DNA of 64,000 nt from Tilletiopsis washingtonensis. Lineage: Eukaryota; Basidiomycota; Exobasidiomycetes; Entylomatales. How positions within the stretch are numbered: the first letter of the stretch is position 1; each line of letters starts with the position of its first letter. Below are positions 63,063 to 64,000 of the stretch, in pieces. Below the pieces are notes generated by a model. It was not told the origin of the DNA. It did not search any database and saw only the letters and a list, made by a program, of their open reading frames with translations. Position numbers and translations under genes: made by a program. The DNA lies in NCBI RefSeq assembly GCF_003144115.1, contig NW_020312021.1:92591-156590 (forward strand), given 5' to 3'.

Positions 63063-64000
63063 TCAGCTTCGTCCGCGTTTGGCTCGCGGCCTCGAGCTGC
63101 TTGTTGCGCCGCCGCGGCGCTTGGCACCGCGACCTCTGGCAGGCGGCGGCGGAGCGTCTCCGCCGTCTTCGCCCGGACAATCGCTGCTCCAGTGTCCGGG
63201 CAGGCCGCACTTGAAGCAGGCGCCATTCTTGCCTGCCGTCGAAGACTTGCCACCTCGGCTGCTGCGACCTCCCCTCGTGGCGTTGGATGTCGAGGCGCCG
63301 CTGTTCTTGGAGGGACAGTCGCGGGACCAATGGCCCGAGTCGTTGCAGATGAAGCACTGCCCGCCTCCTCCGCCGCCATCGTCATCGCCGGCGTCTGCAT
63401 CGTCCACGTCGATATCGGGCCGCGCATCGGAACGGTTGAAGCGCCGCGCTCCGTCGGAGGGACCTGCGCTGTCGTCGTTCGGACAGGAGGAGGACCAGTG
63501 GCCTCTGTCGCACGTCGCGTCAGCAGGTGACGTGACCACATGGAGATGAGCAACGACTCACTCTTCGCCGCACTTGAAGCATGCGCCTCCTCCACCTCCG
63601 CTTCCCCCGCCTCCAGCGCGACCACGCGGTGCAGCCCGGCCGTTCGAGCGGCCATTGTCGAAGCGATCGGAGCCGCGGCCATTGTCGAAGCGATCCGAGC
63701 CTTGTCGGCCCACCGTCGGTCGTCTGGCAGCAGGCTCCACCTCATCTTCCCACTTGAAGAAGCGGCAGCGCGCGCCAGTGCTCTCTTTCGGACAGCCAAA
63801 GAACTCACGCCCTTTGTTTGGACCGTCCTGCGAGCGGAATGCGTCAGCGACAGGCGAGATGCATCGAAGCGGAGAGGCTGACCTTGGCGACTTTGAGGAG
63901 CTTCGCTTCCAGCTCGCACTCGCATTTGATAGAGGCACCCGGAGCTCCACCGTCCTCGTCTTGCTGGCTGGCGAAGTTTTGGCGGAAGCGATCGATCTCT
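63063..64000 (-). CDS. TOP3: DNA topoisomerase III C-terminus (GRF zinc finger plus three CCHC knuckles); 5' part outside
   Basis: Exons 64000-63883 (continuing beyond the window), 63827-63562 and 63504-63063 are in frame. The visible part opens EIDRFRQNFASQ and then gives a GRF zinc finger: CECELEAKLLKVAK joined across an intron to DGPNKGREFFGCPK and RCRFFKWEDE. Three CCHC knuckles follow: CFKCGEEGHWSSSC, CFICNDSGHWSRDC and CFKCGLPGHWSSDC. They are separated by acidic, Gly-rich and Ser/Arg-rich spacers, and the tail is basic (RGRGAKRRGG, AKRGRS). GRF plus CCHC is the tail of animal and basidiomycete topoisomerase III alpha, the type IA enzyme that works with RecQ helicase and Rmi1 to dissolve double Holliday junctions. 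The catalytic core is not in the window, so other GRF/CCHC proteins remain possible. Confidence 0.8.

Noticed and set aside
1-64000. Retroelements, DNA transposons, CRISPR arrays, rRNA
   Set aside because: No reverse transcriptase, transposase or integrase motif, long terminal repeat, spaced direct-repeat array or rRNA-like sequence was found on either strand.

Overview
This is a GC-rich stretch of fungal nuclear DNA from a basidiomycete. The gene set, the small introns (mostly about 50-120 bases) with GTGAGT, GTGCGT or GTGAGC donors, and the presence of Afi1/MesA, a fungal CNT nucleoside transporter and a fungal-type GRF/CCHC topoisomerase III all point that way. The expanded-family type P-loop NTPase at 22.5-25.8 kb and the very Ala/Ser/Arg-rich proteins would suit Ustilaginomycotina. 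That placement is an inference; no marker in the window fixes it. I saw no tRNA, rRNA, CRISPR, retroelement or DNA transposon. A 10-base N gap (14173-14182) marks a scaffold join.

Layout, left to right: GPI16/PIG-T (5' part only, -), ESS1/PIN1 prolyl isomerase (+), UTP15 (-), a 756-residue low-complexity protein (+), a mitochondrial two-RRM protein (-), a CNT nucleoside transporter (+), SNF8/VPS22 (+), LTN1/listerin (-), a P-loop NTPase with a nuclease-like tail (+), MON2 (-), SAC1 (+), SCOT/OXCT (+), a DUF1365 protein (-), AFI1/MesA (+), an RG/RS-rich coiled-coil protein (-), a GPI-anchored ThuA-like protein (-), a GPI-anchored PLC-X-domain protein (+), a GH47 alpha-mannosidase (+), ERG20 farnesyl diphosphate synthase (-), a small mitochondrial membrane protein (+), an unrecognised 190-residue protein (-), EFM5 methyltransferase (-) and TOP3 (3' part, -).

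Most genes are single-copy housekeeping genes in alternating orientation with short convergent gaps, so this is ordinary gene-dense euchromatin rather than a cluster. Loose themes recur: Golgi/endosome traffic and polarity (MON2, SAC1, SNF8, AFI1), the GPI-anchor and glycoprotein route (GPI16, GH47, two predicted GPI-anchored proteins), and translation or RNA work (UTP15, LTN1, EFM5, the RRM protein). MON2 and SAC1 share one divergent promoter, as do ERG20 and the small mitochondrial protein.

The exon models were built by eye and almost all keep a single frame from ATG to stop, which is good support for them. The most unusual features are: the NTPase/nuclease-like gene; extreme G or C homopolymers (40 C followed by 27 G inside an ESS1 intron, 89 G between ESS1 and UTP15, 20 G in a CNT intron); a 36-bp perfect tandem repeat in an intron; and a 2.9 kb gene-poor divergent interval at 47.7-50.6 kb.
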